The translations under genes were made by a program, and so were the position numbers. 57,376 bases of DNA from an uncultured Collinsella sp. (GTDB lineage: Bacteria > Actinomycetota > Coriobacteriia > Coriobacteriales > Coriobacteriaceae), in the NCBI GenBank assembly GCA_902496945.1, contig CABVDE010000008.1, positions 1 to 57,376 on the forward strand. Reading direction: 5' to 3'. The notes beneath the pieces are model-generated. The model ran no database searches and was not told the DNA's origin. It saw only the letters and a program-made list of their open reading frames with translations. Shown here piece by piece: positions 24,192-33,193 of the stretch; the first letter of the stretch is position 1; each line of letters begins with the position of its first letter.

Positions 24192-24959
24192 CTACTCGCC
24201 TGCCTTGACGACCATAGAGGCGAAGTCGGCAGCCTTGAGCGAAGCGCCGCCCACGAGGGCGCCGTCAACGTCGGGCTTGGCGACGAGCTCGGCGATGTTG
24301 CCGGGCTTGGCAGAGCCACCATAGAGAACGCGGATGCCGTTGGCGAGCTCCTCGCCGAACATCTCCTTGAGGGTCTCACGGATTGCGCTGCAGACCTCCT
24401 GAGCGTCCTCGGCGGTAGCGGTCTTGCCGGTGCCAATGGCCCAGATGGGCTCGTAGGCGACGACGACCTGCTTGGGGCAGGTGATCTCAAGGCCAGCAAG
24501 GCCAGCCTTGACCTGGTTCACGACGTGCTCGACATAGGTGCCGGCCTCGCGGACCTCGAGGGACTCGCCGCAGCAGAAGACGGGAACAAGACCGGCGGCA
24601 ACGAGAGCCTTGGCCTTCTTGTTCTGGTCTTCGTCGGTCTCGTGGAAGTAGTCACGACGCTCGGAGTGGCCGATGATGCAGTAGGTGCAGCCAGCGGACT
24701 TGAGCATGTCGCAAGAGGACTCACCGGTGAAGGCACCCTTGGCCTCCCAGTACACGTTCTGTGCACCGAGGGCGATGGGGGCAGCCTGAATGCGGTCATG
24801 AACCGTGGTGATGTCGATGGTCGGAGGGCAGACGAGCACCTCGACGCCAGCCGGAACCTCGGGCAGAGCCTGGGCCAGCTCGTCGGCGAGCTTGGCAGCC
24901 TCGGCGACGTCGTTGTTCATCTTCCAGTTACCAGCGATAAGAAGGGTGCGATTAGGCAT
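24192..24959 (-). CDS. tpiA: triosephosphate isomerase
   Basis: A 255-residue TIM-barrel enzyme that interconverts dihydroxyacetone phosphate and glyceraldehyde-3-phosphate. Catalytic lysine in GNWKMN, histidine in IIGHSERR, glutamate in VAYEPIWAIGTGKT, and the phosphate-binding loop VLYGGSAKPGN are all present. The start is the ATG at 24957-24959, which lies inside the end of pgk (8-base overlap); the frame upstream of it belongs to the pgk shadow. Translational coupling to pgk is likely. Confidence 0.95.
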   Translation of the reverse strand: MPNRTLLIAGNWKMNNDVAEAAKLADELAQALPEVPAGVEVLVCPPTIDITTVHDRIQAAPIALGAQNVYWEAKGAFTGESSCDMLKSAGCTYCIIGHSERRDYFHETDEDQNKKAKALVAAGLVPVFCCGESLEVREAGTYVEHVVNQVKAGLAGLEITCPKQVVVAYEPIWAIGTGKTATAEDAQEVCSAIRETLKEMFGEELANGIRVLYGGSAKPGNIAELVAKPDVDGALVGGASLKAADFASMVVKAGE

Positions 24960-26142
24960 CGAGAAGCGCCTCCACTCCGGGCAGGGCCTTACCCTCGACG
25001 AGCTCCATGGAAGCGCCACCACCGGTGGAGATCCAGCTCATCTTGTCGGCCAGGTTGAACTTGTTGACAGCTGCGACGGAGTCGCCACCGCCGATGATCG
25101 AGGTGCAGTCGGCCTCGGCGACAGCCTCGGCGATAGCCTGGGTGCCGTGAGCGAAGTTGTCGAACTCGAAGACGCCCATGGGGCCATTCCAGAACACGGT
25201 CTTGGCACCCTTGACGGCCTCGGCGTAGAGCTCCTCGGTCTTGGGGCCGATGTCCATGCCCTCACGATCGTCGGGGATAGCGTCAGAAGTGACGACCTCG
25301 GGGACAGCGTCCTCGCCAAAGTGATCGGCAACGCGGTTGTCGATGGGGAGCAGGATCTTGACGCCCTTCTCCTCGGCCTTCTTGAGCATCTCGCCAGCGC
25401 GCTCGACCCAGTCCTCTTCCTTGAGGGACTGACCGACGGTCAACCCCTGAGCCAGGAAGAAGGTGTAGGCCATACCGCCACCGATGATCAGGGTGTCAGC
25501 GGAGTCGATGAGGTGATCGAGAACGCCGATCTTGGAGGAAACCTTGGAACCGCCGACGATGGCGACGAAGGGACGCTCGGGCTCGGCGAAGATGCCGGTC
25601 AGCGTGTCGACCTCCTTCTCGAGCAGGAAGCCAGCAACGGCAGGCAGGTAAGCGGCGGGGCCCACAACGGAACCCTGGGCGCGGTGAGCGGTACCGAAGG
25701 CATCGAGGACGAAGACGTCGCCATAGGAAGCGAGGGTCTTGGCGATCTCGGGGTCGTTCTTCTTCTCACGCTTGTCGAAGCGGACGTTCTCGAGAACGAG
25801 AACCTTGCCCGGCTCGACGGCGGCGACAGCCTCGGCAGCCTTCTCGCCGTAGGTGTCGGCGACAAAGGCGACGTCGAGACCAGAGAGCTCAGCGAGCTTC
25901 TTGGCGACGGGCTCGAGGGACAGCTCGGGCTGGAAGCCAGTGCCATCGGGACGGCCGAGGTGGCTCATGAGGATGACGCGGGCGTTGTGCTCAACGAGGT
26001 AGTTGATGGTGGGCAGGGCAGCCTTGATGCGGGTGGTGTCGCCAACGACGCCATCCTTGATAGGCACGTTGAAGTCAACGCGGACGAGAACGCGCTTGCC
26101 GTCGACATCGATGTCGCGGACGGTCTTCTTGGTAAAGGCCAT
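24952..26142 (-). CDS. pgk: phosphoglycerate kinase
   Basis: A 396-residue enzyme transferring phosphate from 1,3-bisphosphoglycerate to ADP. It begins VRDIDVDGKRVLVRVDFNVP, the PGK signature, has the substrate-binding LMSHLGRPDG, the hinge and nucleotide region SKVSSKIGVLDHL, and the C-terminal GGGDSVAAVNKF and WISTGGGASMEL. The start is the ATG at 26140-26142, behind AAAGGTAG. A terminator-like hairpin separates it from gap, 140 bases upstream, so gap and pgk may be made at different levels. Confidence 0.95.
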   Translation of the reverse strand: MAFTKKTVRDIDVDGKRVLVRVDFNVPIKDGVVGDTTRIKAALPTINYLVEHNARVILMSHLGRPDGTGFQPELSLEPVAKKLAELSGLDVAFVADTYGEKAAEAVAAVEPGKVLVLENVRFDKREKKNDPEIAKTLASYGDVFVLDAFGTAHRAQGSVVGPAAYLPAVAGFLLEKEVDTLTGIFAEPERPFVAIVGGSKVSSKIGVLDHLIDSADTLIIGGGMAYTFFLAQGLTVGQSLKEEDWVERAGEMLKKAEEKGVKILLPIDNRVADHFGEDAVPEVVTSDAIPDDREGMDIGPKTEELYAEAVKGAKTVFWNGPMGVFEFDNFAHGTQAIAEAVAEADCTSIIGGGDSVAAVNKFNLADKMSWISTGGGASMELVEGKALPGVEALLDA

Positions 26143-26201
26143 GTTTGCTTCTACCTTTCGTACGTGTCTGCCTCCCATTACGGCAGACGATTTCCTATAA
26201 A

Positions 26202-26246
26202 AAGGGCGCGACCCTAGGGTGTAAGCCCTATAAGGCCGCGCCCTTC
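26202..26246 (-). terminator. terminator between gap and pgk
   Basis: Minus-strand stem AAGGGCGCGGCC / GGTCGCGCCCTT around a 20-base loop, followed by TTTTT. It would end or attenuate the gap transcript before pgk. Confidence 0.8.
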
Positions 26247-26282
26247 TTTAGACGCTCAACGAGCTATTCGCTATAAGCTAAA

Positions 26283-27308
26283 TTAAGCAACGAACTTCTC
26301 GAAGTACTTGATGGTGCGGACCATCTGAGAGGTGTAGGAGTTCTCGTTGTCGTACCAAGAGGTGACCTGGACGAGGGTCTGGCCGTTGCCGAGGTCAGAG
26401 CACATGGTCTGAGTGGCGTCGAAGATGGAACCGTGGGTCTCGCCGATGATGTCGGTGGAGACGATGTCATCCTCGTTGTAGCCGAAGGTCTCGGAGATGG
26501 TGGCAGCGTAAGCCTTCATAGCAGCGTTGACCTCGTCAGCGGTGACGGTCTTGTCAACGACGGCATAGAGGTTGGTGAGGGAGCCGGTCGGCGTCGGGAC
26601 GCGCTGGGCGGCACCGATGAGCTTACCGTTGAGCTCGGGGAGGACCAGGCCGATAGCCTTAGCAGCACCGGTGGAGTTGGGGACGATGTTGACGGCGCAG
26701 GCGCGGCTACGACGCTTGTTGCCCTTGCGCTGCGGGCCGTCGAGCGGCATCTGGTCGCCGGTCCAGGCGTGAATGGTGGTCATGATGCCGGACACGATGG
26801 GGGCGAAGTCGTTCAGACCCTTGGCCATCGGGGCGAGGCAGTTGGTGGTGCAGGAAGCAGCGGAGATGATGTTGTCCTCAGCGGTCAGCGTCTCATGGTT
26901 GACGTTGTACACGATGGTGGGCAGATCGCTGCCGGCCGGAGCGGAGATGACGACCTTCTTGGCGCCAGCGTTGATGTGGGCCTGGGCCTTCTCCTTGCTG
27001 GTGTAGAAGCCGGTGCACTCGAGAACGACGTCGACGTCGAGGTCGCCCCAAGGCAGGTTGTTGGCGTCGGCCTCCTTGTAGATCTTGATCTCCTTGCCGT
27101 CAACGGTGATGGAATCCTCGCCAGCAACGACCTCGTGATCGCGAGCGTAGTTGCCCTGCGTGGAGTCGTACTTCAGCAGGTAAGCGAGCATATCGGGAGA
27201 GGTGAGGTCGTTGATAGCGACGATCTCGGAGCCCTCATGACCGAACATCTGACGGAAAGCCAGACGACCGATGCGACCGAAGCCGTTAATAGCAACCTTT
27301 ACTGCCAT
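26283..27308 (-). CDS. gap: glyceraldehyde-3-phosphate dehydrogenase
   Basis: A 341-residue NAD-dependent enzyme of glycolysis. It has the N-terminal Rossmann motif INGFGRIGRLAFRQ, the catalytic cysteine in ISAASCTTNCLAPMAK, and WTGDQMPLDGPQRKGNKRRS in the S-loop; it ends with SWYDNENSYTSQMVRTIKYF. The start ATG at 27306-27308 has AAAGGAGAC upstream; an upstream in-frame start would add a region unlike GAPDH. A minus-strand TATATT about 75 bases before the ATG is a possible -10, but the -35 is weak. Confidence 0.95.
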   Translation of the reverse strand: MAVKVAINGFGRIGRLAFRQMFGHEGSEIVAINDLTSPDMLAYLLKYDSTQGNYARDHEVVAGEDSITVDGKEIKIYKEADANNLPWGDLDVDVVLECTGFYTSKEKAQAHINAGAKKVVISAPAGSDLPTIVYNVNHETLTAEDNIISAASCTTNCLAPMAKGLNDFAPIVSGIMTTIHAWTGDQMPLDGPQRKGNKRRSRACAVNIVPNSTGAAKAIGLVLPELNGKLIGAAQRVPTPTGSLTNLYAVVDKTVTADEVNAAMKAYAATISETFGYNEDDIVSTDIIGETHGSIFDATQTMCSDLGNGQTLVQVTSWYDNENSYTSQMVRTIKYFEKFVA

Positions 27309-27501
27309 TGTGTCTCCTTTCGTAAGGCCCCCGCAAGCTACAGCGCCTGCCGTTGAGGCCCACAAACTAACCACTCGCCTAATATACCTTTTTTTTGACT
27401 TGAATTTCACGAGAATGCCCGAAATTGAAAATCAAATTTGCGTTAAAACGCTTTAAAGAATATAGCAGCAGTTAAATCAGTATATAAGTCGAAACTTTAA
27501 A

Positions 27502-28431
27502 CTACCTGTTCACTTCAATGAGCTTTTCAAGCCGCAAAACACGATGGTAGAGGGCCGACTTCGACAAGGGAGGGTCGGCCATCTCCCCCAGATCGCGCAG
27601 TGACAGATCGGGATAGCGCTCGCGCAGGTCGCAAAAGACCGCCAGGGCGTCCGGAAGCGTGTCGCGCAGTCCCCGCCGCTCGAGTTCATCGATAAGTGCA
27701 AGCTGATGCTGGGCAGCACCGGCGCTTCTGGTCTGATTGGCAAGCTCGGCGTTCACGCGACGGTTCACGTCGTTCTTGACCAACTTGACCGCGCGCGCCT
27801 CCTCAATCTCGGCTACGCTGCGCTTGGCGCCAATCAGCTTTAGAAGATGTTCGATTTCCTCGGCGCTCTTAATGTACACGGCATAGGACCCCCGCCGTGC
27901 GTTGACGCGCGCGTGGACCCCAATCTGCTCCAGCAGATCGCAAAGTCCCTTGGCATACTGCTCGCCCTGCACCGCGATCTCCAAATGAAAATCGCCACGG
28001 GGATCGGCCACGAAACCGCCGGCGATGAGCGCGCCGCGGATGTAGGCAAGCCTGCAGCAGGGACGGGCAACGATGTGCCGGGGAACACCAGCGACGAACC
28101 CTCCCCTGCGGTCGAGAATACCCAGCAGCACCAGAGCCTTATCCAGGTCGGGTTGATCGGGCAGGGTAATGAGATAGTTTCGGACCTTATGCAAGACCGA
28201 TTTACGAACGGTGAATTCCGTTTTGAGCTTAAGGATACGATGCGTCAATGTGATCATCGTGCGCGCGACGGCGCCCGTCTCGGTCGCGACCGTCAAACGA
28301 TACCGCCCGGAGCCGGCCAGTGAAAGTGTACCGCTCACACGCGTCAGGGCGGCAAGCGTCGACAAATCGCAGTATTCACATTCGGGTTCGCAGCGCGCGA
28401 GCTCGTCACGCACCTCGGCGGTAAACGACAT
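27502..28431 (-). CDS. whiA: WhiA family DNA-binding regulator
   Basis: A 309-residue protein with the WhiA layout: an N-terminal domain (MSFTAEVRDELARCEP), a LAGLIDADG-homing-endonuclease-like core (LGILDRRGGFVAG, YIRGALIAGGFVADPRGDFH) and a C-terminal helix-turn-helix (YPDLSLRDLGEMADPPLSKS). WhiA controls sporulation septation in Streptomyces and cell division or chromosome segregation in Bacillus; its target here is unknown. It lies 6 bases after rapZ, the usual partner, and the two are one operon. Confidence 0.95.
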   Translation of the reverse strand: MSFTAEVRDELARCEPECEYCDLSTLAALTRVSGTLSLAGSGRYRLTVATETGAVARTMITLTHRILKLKTEFTVRKSVLHKVRNYLITLPDQPDLDKALVLLGILDRRGGFVAGVPRHIVARPCCRLAYIRGALIAGGFVADPRGDFHLEIAVQGEQYAKGLCDLLEQIGVHARVNARRGSYAVYIKSAEEIEHLLKLIGAKRSVAEIEEARAVKLVKNDVNRRVNAELANQTRSAGAAQHQLALIDELERRGLRDTLPDALAVFCDLRERYPDLSLRDLGEMADPPLSKSALYHRVLRLEKLIEVNR

Positions 28432-28437
28432 GCAGGC

Positions 28438-29358
28438 CTATGCTTTCGTGTTGGCGCGCGACAGGTCGCGATGGGAAATGCTCACGTGATACTGGGCGCC
28501 TTCCAGATAACGTGCCGTGGCCTCCGCGATGGCAACGCTGCGGTGTTGACCGCCCGTGCAGCCGATGGCGATAGAAAGCTGCGGCTTACCCTCCGCGATA
28601 TAGCCCGGCATCACCGTATCGAGCAGCTGTGTCCAAGCCTTCCAAAACTCCTGCGTCTTGGGATGGTCCAGAACAAAATCGGAGACCTTTTTATCGAGGC
28701 CGGTCATCGTGCGCATCTCGGGATCGTAAAACGGATTAGGCAGGAAGCGGACGTCGATCATAATGTCCGCCTCGACGGGCATACCGTGCTTAAAGCCAAA
28801 CGAGAACACGTGGACGTCCATGAGCTGCTGATCGGACAGCTCGGAAAATGCCATACGTAGCTTGTTGCGCAGCGCAGAGGTGCGCAGACGGCTCGTGTCG
28901 ATAATCATATCGGCTCGGTCGCGCACGCCCTGCAGCTGAAGGCGCTCGCGCTGAATGGCATCGGCCGTAGTCTCCCCCGGCTTGGCAATGGGATGACGGC
29001 GGCGATTTTCGCTGTAGCGACGAATCAGTACCTCGTCAGAGGCCTCCAGGAACACGATGTCGCAGCTCATCTCGTGCTCCTCGAGCGCGGCGACGGCATC
29101 GAGCAGTTCATCGAACAGGCCCTGGCTGCGCAGGTCGCAGGTAACGGCGAGGTGCCTACCCACGCCCGTATTGATGCCGACGAGCTCGGCAAGCTGGGCA
29201 ATGAGGCGCGGGGGTAGGTTATCGATGCAAAAATAACCCATGTCCTCGAACACGTGCATGGCCTGCGTGCGGCCCGATCCGGACATTCCGGTGATGATGA
29301 CGATATCGGGGATACGCTCCGAGCGCTCCGCCGCATCCATGGCATCTTCCTTTTGCAT
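28438..29358 (-). CDS. rapZ: RapZ/YvcJ family nucleotide-binding protein
   Basis: A 306-residue P-loop protein. Walker A is GMSGSGRT, followed by FEDMGYFCIDNLPP and later CDIVFLEASDEVLIRRYSENRRRHP. The C-terminal domain has VEADIMIDVRFLPNPFYDPEMR and ends with IGCTGGQHRSVAIAE, all diagnostic of RapZ/YvcJ. Members bind ATP and GTP; in E. coli RapZ controls glmS through small RNAs, while the Gram-positive role is less clear. The start at 29358 follows AGGAGG with 6 bases spacing; the ATG at 29340 is less likely. It is normally co-encoded with whiA, as here. Confidence 0.95.
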   Translation of the reverse strand: MQKEDAMDAAERSERIPDIVIITGMSGSGRTQAMHVFEDMGYFCIDNLPPRLIAQLAELVGINTGVGRHLAVTCDLRSQGLFDELLDAVAALEEHEMSCDIVFLEASDEVLIRRYSENRRRHPIAKPGETTADAIQRERLQLQGVRDRADMIIDTSRLRTSALRNKLRMAFSELSDQQLMDVHVFSFGFKHGMPVEADIMIDVRFLPNPFYDPEMRTMTGLDKKVSDFVLDHPKTQEFWKAWTQLLDTVMPGYIAEGKPQLSIAIGCTGGQHRSVAIAEATARYLEGAQYHVSISHRDLSRANTKA

Positions 29359-29377
29359 GCGCTACCTCCTAAAACAA

Positions 29378-29407
29378 GCGCGGGACCCGGCCAAGCGAAT
29401 CCCGCGC
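29378..29407 (-). terminator. terminator after nanE
   Basis: Minus-strand stem GCGCGGGA / TCCCGCGC (8 pairs, 14-base loop) followed by TTGTTTT. It ends the sialic-acid operon before rapZ. Confidence 0.8.
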
Positions 29408-29458
29408 AAACAATTGCCTTAATTGAGTATACCGCCCCGAGCGAATATCAGACCCGTT

Positions 29459-30145
29459 TTACGCTTCGAGCGCAGCCTTGAACCAACTCGTAATACTCGT
29501 GGGGTGCGTGATGGCGGTGCCCACGACAACGGCCCAGGCGCCAGCATCGATCGCAGCGCGAGCTTCCTCGGGCGTGTGCACGCGGCCCTCGCAGATGATG
29601 GGGAGGCCGGGGAACTCCTCGGTCGCCTGACGCAGGAGCGGCAAATCGGGACCATCGGCCATGGTGCAGTCGATGGCGGCGACACCGTGAGAAAGCGTGG
29701 TAGAAACAAGGTCGAAGCCCATATCAACCGCACGGCGAATGTCCTCGATAGTGGCACAGTCCGCCATCAGGAGCACGCCCTCCTCATGCAGGGGGCGGAA
29801 GGTATCCTCGACCGTCTTGCCATCGGGACGCTGGCGATCGGTGGCGTCGATCGCCACGATGTCGGCACCGGCGGCAACGCAGGCGCGCGCATGACGCAGC
29901 GTCGGCGTGATATAGACGCCCTCATGTCCATCCTTCCACAGGCCGATAACGGGAACCTCGCAGCGGCCTTTAATGGCGGCGATGTCGGCAAGGCCCTGGC
30001 AGCGAATAGCGGCAGCACCGCCGAGCTCGCAGGCGCGAGACATCTGAGCCATGGTCTCGGGCGTACGGAGCGGCTCGCCCATATACGCCTGAACGCTTAC
30101 GACGAGCTTGCCCTTAAGAGACCGAATCAAAGGATCAACAGCCAT
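29459..30145 (-). CDS. nanE: ManNAc-6-phosphate 2-epimerase
   Basis: A 228-residue TIM-barrel enzyme that turns N-acetylmannosamine-6-phosphate into N-acetylglucosamine-6-phosphate. Landmarks are KGKLVVSVQAYMGEPL, AAAIRCQGLADIAAIK, PVIGLWK (catalytic Lys), ADIVAIDATDRQRP, and PIICEGRVHTPEEA with the phosphate-binding VVVGTAITHP. The start is placed at the ATG at 30143-30145 (MAVDPLIR); a few extra in-frame codons upstream are possible. It is the last gene of the sialic-acid operon, separated from nanK by a hairpin. Confidence 0.9.
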   Translation of the reverse strand: MAVDPLIRSLKGKLVVSVQAYMGEPLRTPETMAQMSRACELGGAAAIRCQGLADIAAIKGRCEVPVIGLWKDGHEGVYITPTLRHARACVAAGADIVAIDATDRQRPDGKTVEDTFRPLHEEGVLLMADCATIEDIRRAVDMGFDLVSTTLSHGVAAIDCTMADGPDLPLLRQATEEFPGLPIICEGRVHTPEEARAAIDAGAWAVVVGTAITHPTSITSWFKAALEA

Positions 30146-30169
30146 ATCCAAGTCAACCTTTCTCAAAAC

Positions 30170-30200
30170 AGCCTCCTGAGGCATTACACCTCAGAAGGCT
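30170..30200 (-). terminator. hairpin between nanK and nanE
   Basis: Minus-strand stem AGCCTTCTGAGG / CCTCAGGAGGCT (one mismatch, 7-base loop) followed by GTTTTG. Probably a partial terminator or processing structure inside the operon. Confidence 0.55.
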
Positions 30201-30215
30201 CACTTGGTAGATGTA

Positions 30216-31181
30216 TTACTTCAACGAAGCAAGAAGATGCTCGGCGGCACCGATGAGCGGGGCGTCGCCCTCTAAAGAACCGATGAGAATCGGCGTGTCC
30301 TGAAGCGGATCGAGCGCCTGGCTCGCATAGCCCTCGTGCACCGAATCCTTCCATGTCTGCGAACGCCAATCGGGACCCTGGTGGATCACGCCGCCCGAAA
30401 GCACGATGACCTCGGGGTCCAGGATGTTGACGAGCGAGCCCAAGCTGGCGCCCAGCGCAAAGCCGGCATCATGGATGACCTCGGTCGCCTTTGCGTCGCC
30501 GGCGCGACACAGATCGTTTACGTCGCGGCCGACCGAAGGACGGCTGGGGTCAACGCGACCAAAGCGCTCGTCATACATACGGCCGATAGAAGTGCCCGAA
30601 GCCACCGACTCAAGATGACCGGAGCGACCGCAGGCGCAGGGAATGCCGGAAGCAGCCGAGCACTCGATGTGGCCCATATGGCCGGCGGCACCGTGGAAGC
30701 CTTGCATCACGCGACCGTTCTCGACGTACGCGCCGCCGATACCCGTTCCGATACCCAGGCACAAAACGGAGAACTTGCCCTTGCCGACGCCCCAGTGGGC
30801 CTCGCCCAGAGCATGGGCCTGCACGTCGCCCACGACGGCAACCGGAAGCCCCAGATCCTCGCGCAGGCGCGGTCCCAACTGAACGCCGGACCAGCCGGGC
30901 ATGATCTCGTTGGCGTAGGCGATGGCACCCGTCTTGGGGTCGACGACACCGGCAGCGCCGATGCCGACGCCGAGGACCTCGACATCGGGATTTGCCTCGA
31001 GGGCGGCCTTGATGGAAGCCTCGATGCGCTGGAAGACCGCCTCGCCGCCCTCCTGGGCCTCGGTGGAAACCTCGGCCTCAAAAACGGGATGGGGCACACT
31101 GCCGTCAGCCGGGTACTCCATGATGGCGGTCGCGATCTTAGTTCCGCCGATATCGACAGAGCAGACGTACTTGTTCTCCAT
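30216..31181 (-). CDS. nanK: ROK-family kinase, probable ManNAc kinase
   Basis: A 321-residue sugar kinase of the ROK family. The N-terminal phosphate-binding motif is SVDIGGTKIATAI, with GVGIGAAGVVD and GIGTGIGGAYV in the core. The zinc-site motif reads IPCACGRSGHLES, with His where many ROK proteins have the third Cys. ROK kinases act on glucose or ManNAc; its place between nanA and nanE argues for ManNAc phosphorylation. The start is the ATG at 31179-31181 behind GGAGAGCGAC; an in-frame start 21 bases earlier lacks a ribosome site. Confidence 0.85.
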   Translation of the reverse strand: MENKYVCSVDIGGTKIATAIMEYPADGSVPHPVFEAEVSTEAQEGGEAVFQRIEASIKAALEANPDVEVLGVGIGAAGVVDPKTGAIAYANEIMPGWSGVQLGPRLREDLGLPVAVVGDVQAHALGEAHWGVGKGKFSVLCLGIGTGIGGAYVENGRVMQGFHGAAGHMGHIECSAASGIPCACGRSGHLESVASGTSIGRMYDERFGRVDPSRPSVGRDVNDLCRAGDAKATEVIHDAGFALGASLGSLVNILDPEVIVLSGGVIHQGPDWRSQTWKDSVHEGYASQALDPLQDTPILIGSLEGDAPLIGAAEHLLASLK

Positions 31182-31281
31182 GTCGCTCTCCTTCGGAGAC
31201 AAAAAACAACTACAGGAAATGAGGGCAGAATTATCGCCACAGGTTGGTAAAGGTTTCCCAAGTGCCCGAGGTTGGGGTGAA

Positions 31282-31321
31282 AGCGGTCGGGCGTTGACCT
31301 AATGGGTCACGCCCGACCGCT
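31282..31321 (-). terminator. hairpin between nanA and nanK
   Basis: Perfect 13-pair stem AGCGGTCGGGCGT / ACGCCCGACCGCT with an inner GTGACC...GGTCA pairing. The tail TTCACCCC is poor in T, so it is probably an mRNA-stabilising or processing hairpin rather than a full terminator. Confidence 0.6.
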
Positions 31322-31352
31322 TGAGCCCCAAGATCAGGTGCCCGGGGAAGCT

Positions 31353-32273
31353 TTACAGGAGACCGTTGTCGACGAGGACCTTGCGAATGGCCTCGACGTT
31401 CTCGCCGGCCATGGCCTTCACCGGACGCGGCATGGTCGGGCTGTCGAAGATGCCCATGAGGTTCATAGCGGTCTTGAAGGCGCCGACACCGCCGGCATAG
31501 CCCTGAACACCCGAGGTGACATCCCAGATGTGGGAGATCTCGTTCAGACGATCCTGCTCGGCTTTGACGGTAGCCCAGTCGCCGGCCTGAGCGGCCTTCC
31601 ACTGGCGCACGTAGCCCTCGGGCTCAACATTGGCGAGACCCGGGACGGAACCATCGGCGCCACCGAGGTAAGCGCCGTCAACGACGACCTCGTGACCGGT
31701 GAGGATGCTCATCGGATGGCCGTTCTTCTCGTTCTCCTGAACGAGGTAGCGGAACGAGACGTCATCGCCCGAGGAATCCTTGACGCCAGCCAGGACGCCC
31801 TCGGCGCCGAGCTTTGCCAGGAGCTTCCAAGGAAGCTTGGTGTGAACGCACACGGGAATGTCGTAGGCAAAGATGGGCAGGTCGAGCTCCTCATGCAGGA
31901 TGCGGAAGTGCTCCTCGACCTCGGCCATACCCTGCAGGGCATAGAACGGGCAGGTGGCGACGAGTGCGTCGGCACCCAGCTCCTGAGCGACCTTGCCGTG
32001 CTCGATCATGCGCTCGGTCTCGGTATCGATGATGCCGACCAGGACGGGCACGCGGTGGTCGACGATACGGACGGCCTCGGCGATGATCTGGCGACGGCGC
32101 TCGTCGGTGGAGAAGACAACCTCGCCCGAAGAGCCCAGGAAGAACAGGCCATCGACGCCTGCATCGATCATACGGTTGATGCTGCGCTCAAAGGAGGCAA
32201 CGTCGAGCTGATGGTCTTCGGTATCGGGAACGACGACGGGAGGGATAACGCCGGTGAATTTCTGAGTTGCCAC
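31353..32273 (-). CDS. nanA: N-acetylneuraminate lyase (DHDPS family)
   Basis: A 306-residue TIM-barrel aldolase of the DapA/NanA family. GTG is the start (32271-32273), with AAGGAGA upstream; the longer in-frame extension has no ribosome site. Visible motifs are FLGSSGEVVF (substrate carboxylate loop), FAYDIPVC (catalytic Tyr), and the Schiff-base lysine in LAGVKDSSGDD. The family also includes dihydrodipicolinate synthases, but the neighbours nanK and nanE and the sialate-type transporter make cleavage of sialic acid to ManNAc and pyruvate the likely role. Confidence 0.85.
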   Translation of the reverse strand: MATQKFTGVIPPVVVPDTEDHQLDVASFERSINRMIDAGVDGLFFLGSSGEVVFSTDERRRQIIAEAVRIVDHRVPVLVGIIDTETERMIEHGKVAQELGADALVATCPFYALQGMAEVEEHFRILHEELDLPIFAYDIPVCVHTKLPWKLLAKLGAEGVLAGVKDSSGDDVSFRYLVQENEKNGHPMSILTGHEVVVDGAYLGGADGSVPGLANVEPEGYVRQWKAAQAGDWATVKAEQDRLNEISHIWDVTSGVQGYAGGVGAFKTAMNLMGIFDSPTMPRPVKAMAGENVEAIRKVLVDNGLL

Positions 32274-32341
32274 AAGGATCTCCTTAGTTGTCTGGCGAGC
32301 GGCCCCTTGCCGCCCACTCTTGTTGGCAGTGTCTAGGCCGC

Positions 32342-33193
32342 CTAGGCCAAAGAACACGGGTAGAACGTTTGGTTCAAGAAGTCGATAGCTTCGTTTTCGA
32401 ACGCATTGATGCGCTCGTGAGCGTATTTGGCATAGACGATATGCCTCCGGTCACACTCAAGACCGTAAAAAACGGCAAACTGGCCCTTGGGGTCGCTTAC
32501 GGTATCCATAAGCGAAGTGCCCACGAGCACCGAGCCGCGCACCCGAGGCGACAGCGCCTCAAGACCGCTGGGGAGCGGGTTGGCAAGCGCCGTGCACGTA
32601 AGCCCCCGCTTGTCCAGGGCGGAAACCGCCAACGCAACGCCGCCGCCAAGGCCCTCGCCCCACGCAAATATGCGATCGGAATCAATACCGTCAAGGTCGC
32701 GCGCAACCTTTGCCATCGCACAACCCCAGCGGACGCGCTCGACAAAAGCAGGCGAGGCAATCCCCTGCGCTAGGTCGCCGATTCCAATCACATCATCGTC
32801 CAGCGCGAGGACGGCATATCCCATGGCGGCAAACCTCGTCATGTGATGCCACCCGCGAACGGGCCGGTCAACGTCATGAAACATCAGGCACAGCGGTGCA
32901 AGCTCGGATACCCGGGCGCGACCGGCAGGCTCGATCAAACGGGCGTGGACTACATCGCCACCGAGCTCAAAGGAGACCTCGGAATAGCGGGCATACGGAT
33001 TGGCGAAATCGATCGCCGTAATGGCCAGGCCTTGAATCTCAAGATCCAAAGCACATGTCTCCAAATCAGAAACATCTGCCTGAACATCACCGTGCCAGTC
33101 CCGATATCCAGCGAGCCTTGACGAGACCGTTCCGGGAATCCCAACAAGGTCGGGGACAATCAGCTCGCCGACATTGCTCTCGCACCTAGACAT
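32342..33193 (-). CDS. CE7 esterase-like protein lacking the catalytic Ser
   Basis: A 283-residue alpha/beta-hydrolase related to the next upstream gene (CE7 acetyl-xylan/cephalosporin-C deacetylase family). Where that enzyme has GASQGGG, this one has GEGLGGG: the nucleophile serine is Gly181. The acid (Asp230 in GTSLMDTV) and histidine (His259 in YAHERI) still align. The oxyanion-region HGYPG is also changed, to HDVDRP. Its start codon lies 8 bases inside the end of the neighbour, so the two are coupled. It is probably a non-catalytic subunit or a binding paralogue; a different nucleophile cannot be excluded. Confidence 0.8.
   Translation of the reverse strand: MSRCESNVGELIVPDLVGIPGTVSSRLAGYRDWHGDVQADVSDLETCALDLEIQGLAITAIDFANPYARYSEVSFELGGDVVHARLIEPAGRARVSELAPLCLMFHDVDRPVRGWHHMTRFAAMGYAVLALDDDVIGIGDLAQGIASPAFVERVRWGCAMAKVARDLDGIDSDRIFAWGEGLGGGVALAVSALDKRGLTCTALANPLPSGLEALSPRVRGSVLVGTSLMDTVSDPKGQFAVFYGLECDRRHIVYAKYAHERINAFENEAIDFLNQTFYPCSLA

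Noticed and set aside
27436..27450. GCGTT/AACGC dyad upstream of gap as a catabolite-control site
   Set aside because: Arms of only five bases in an A/T-rich stretch; no regulator in view.
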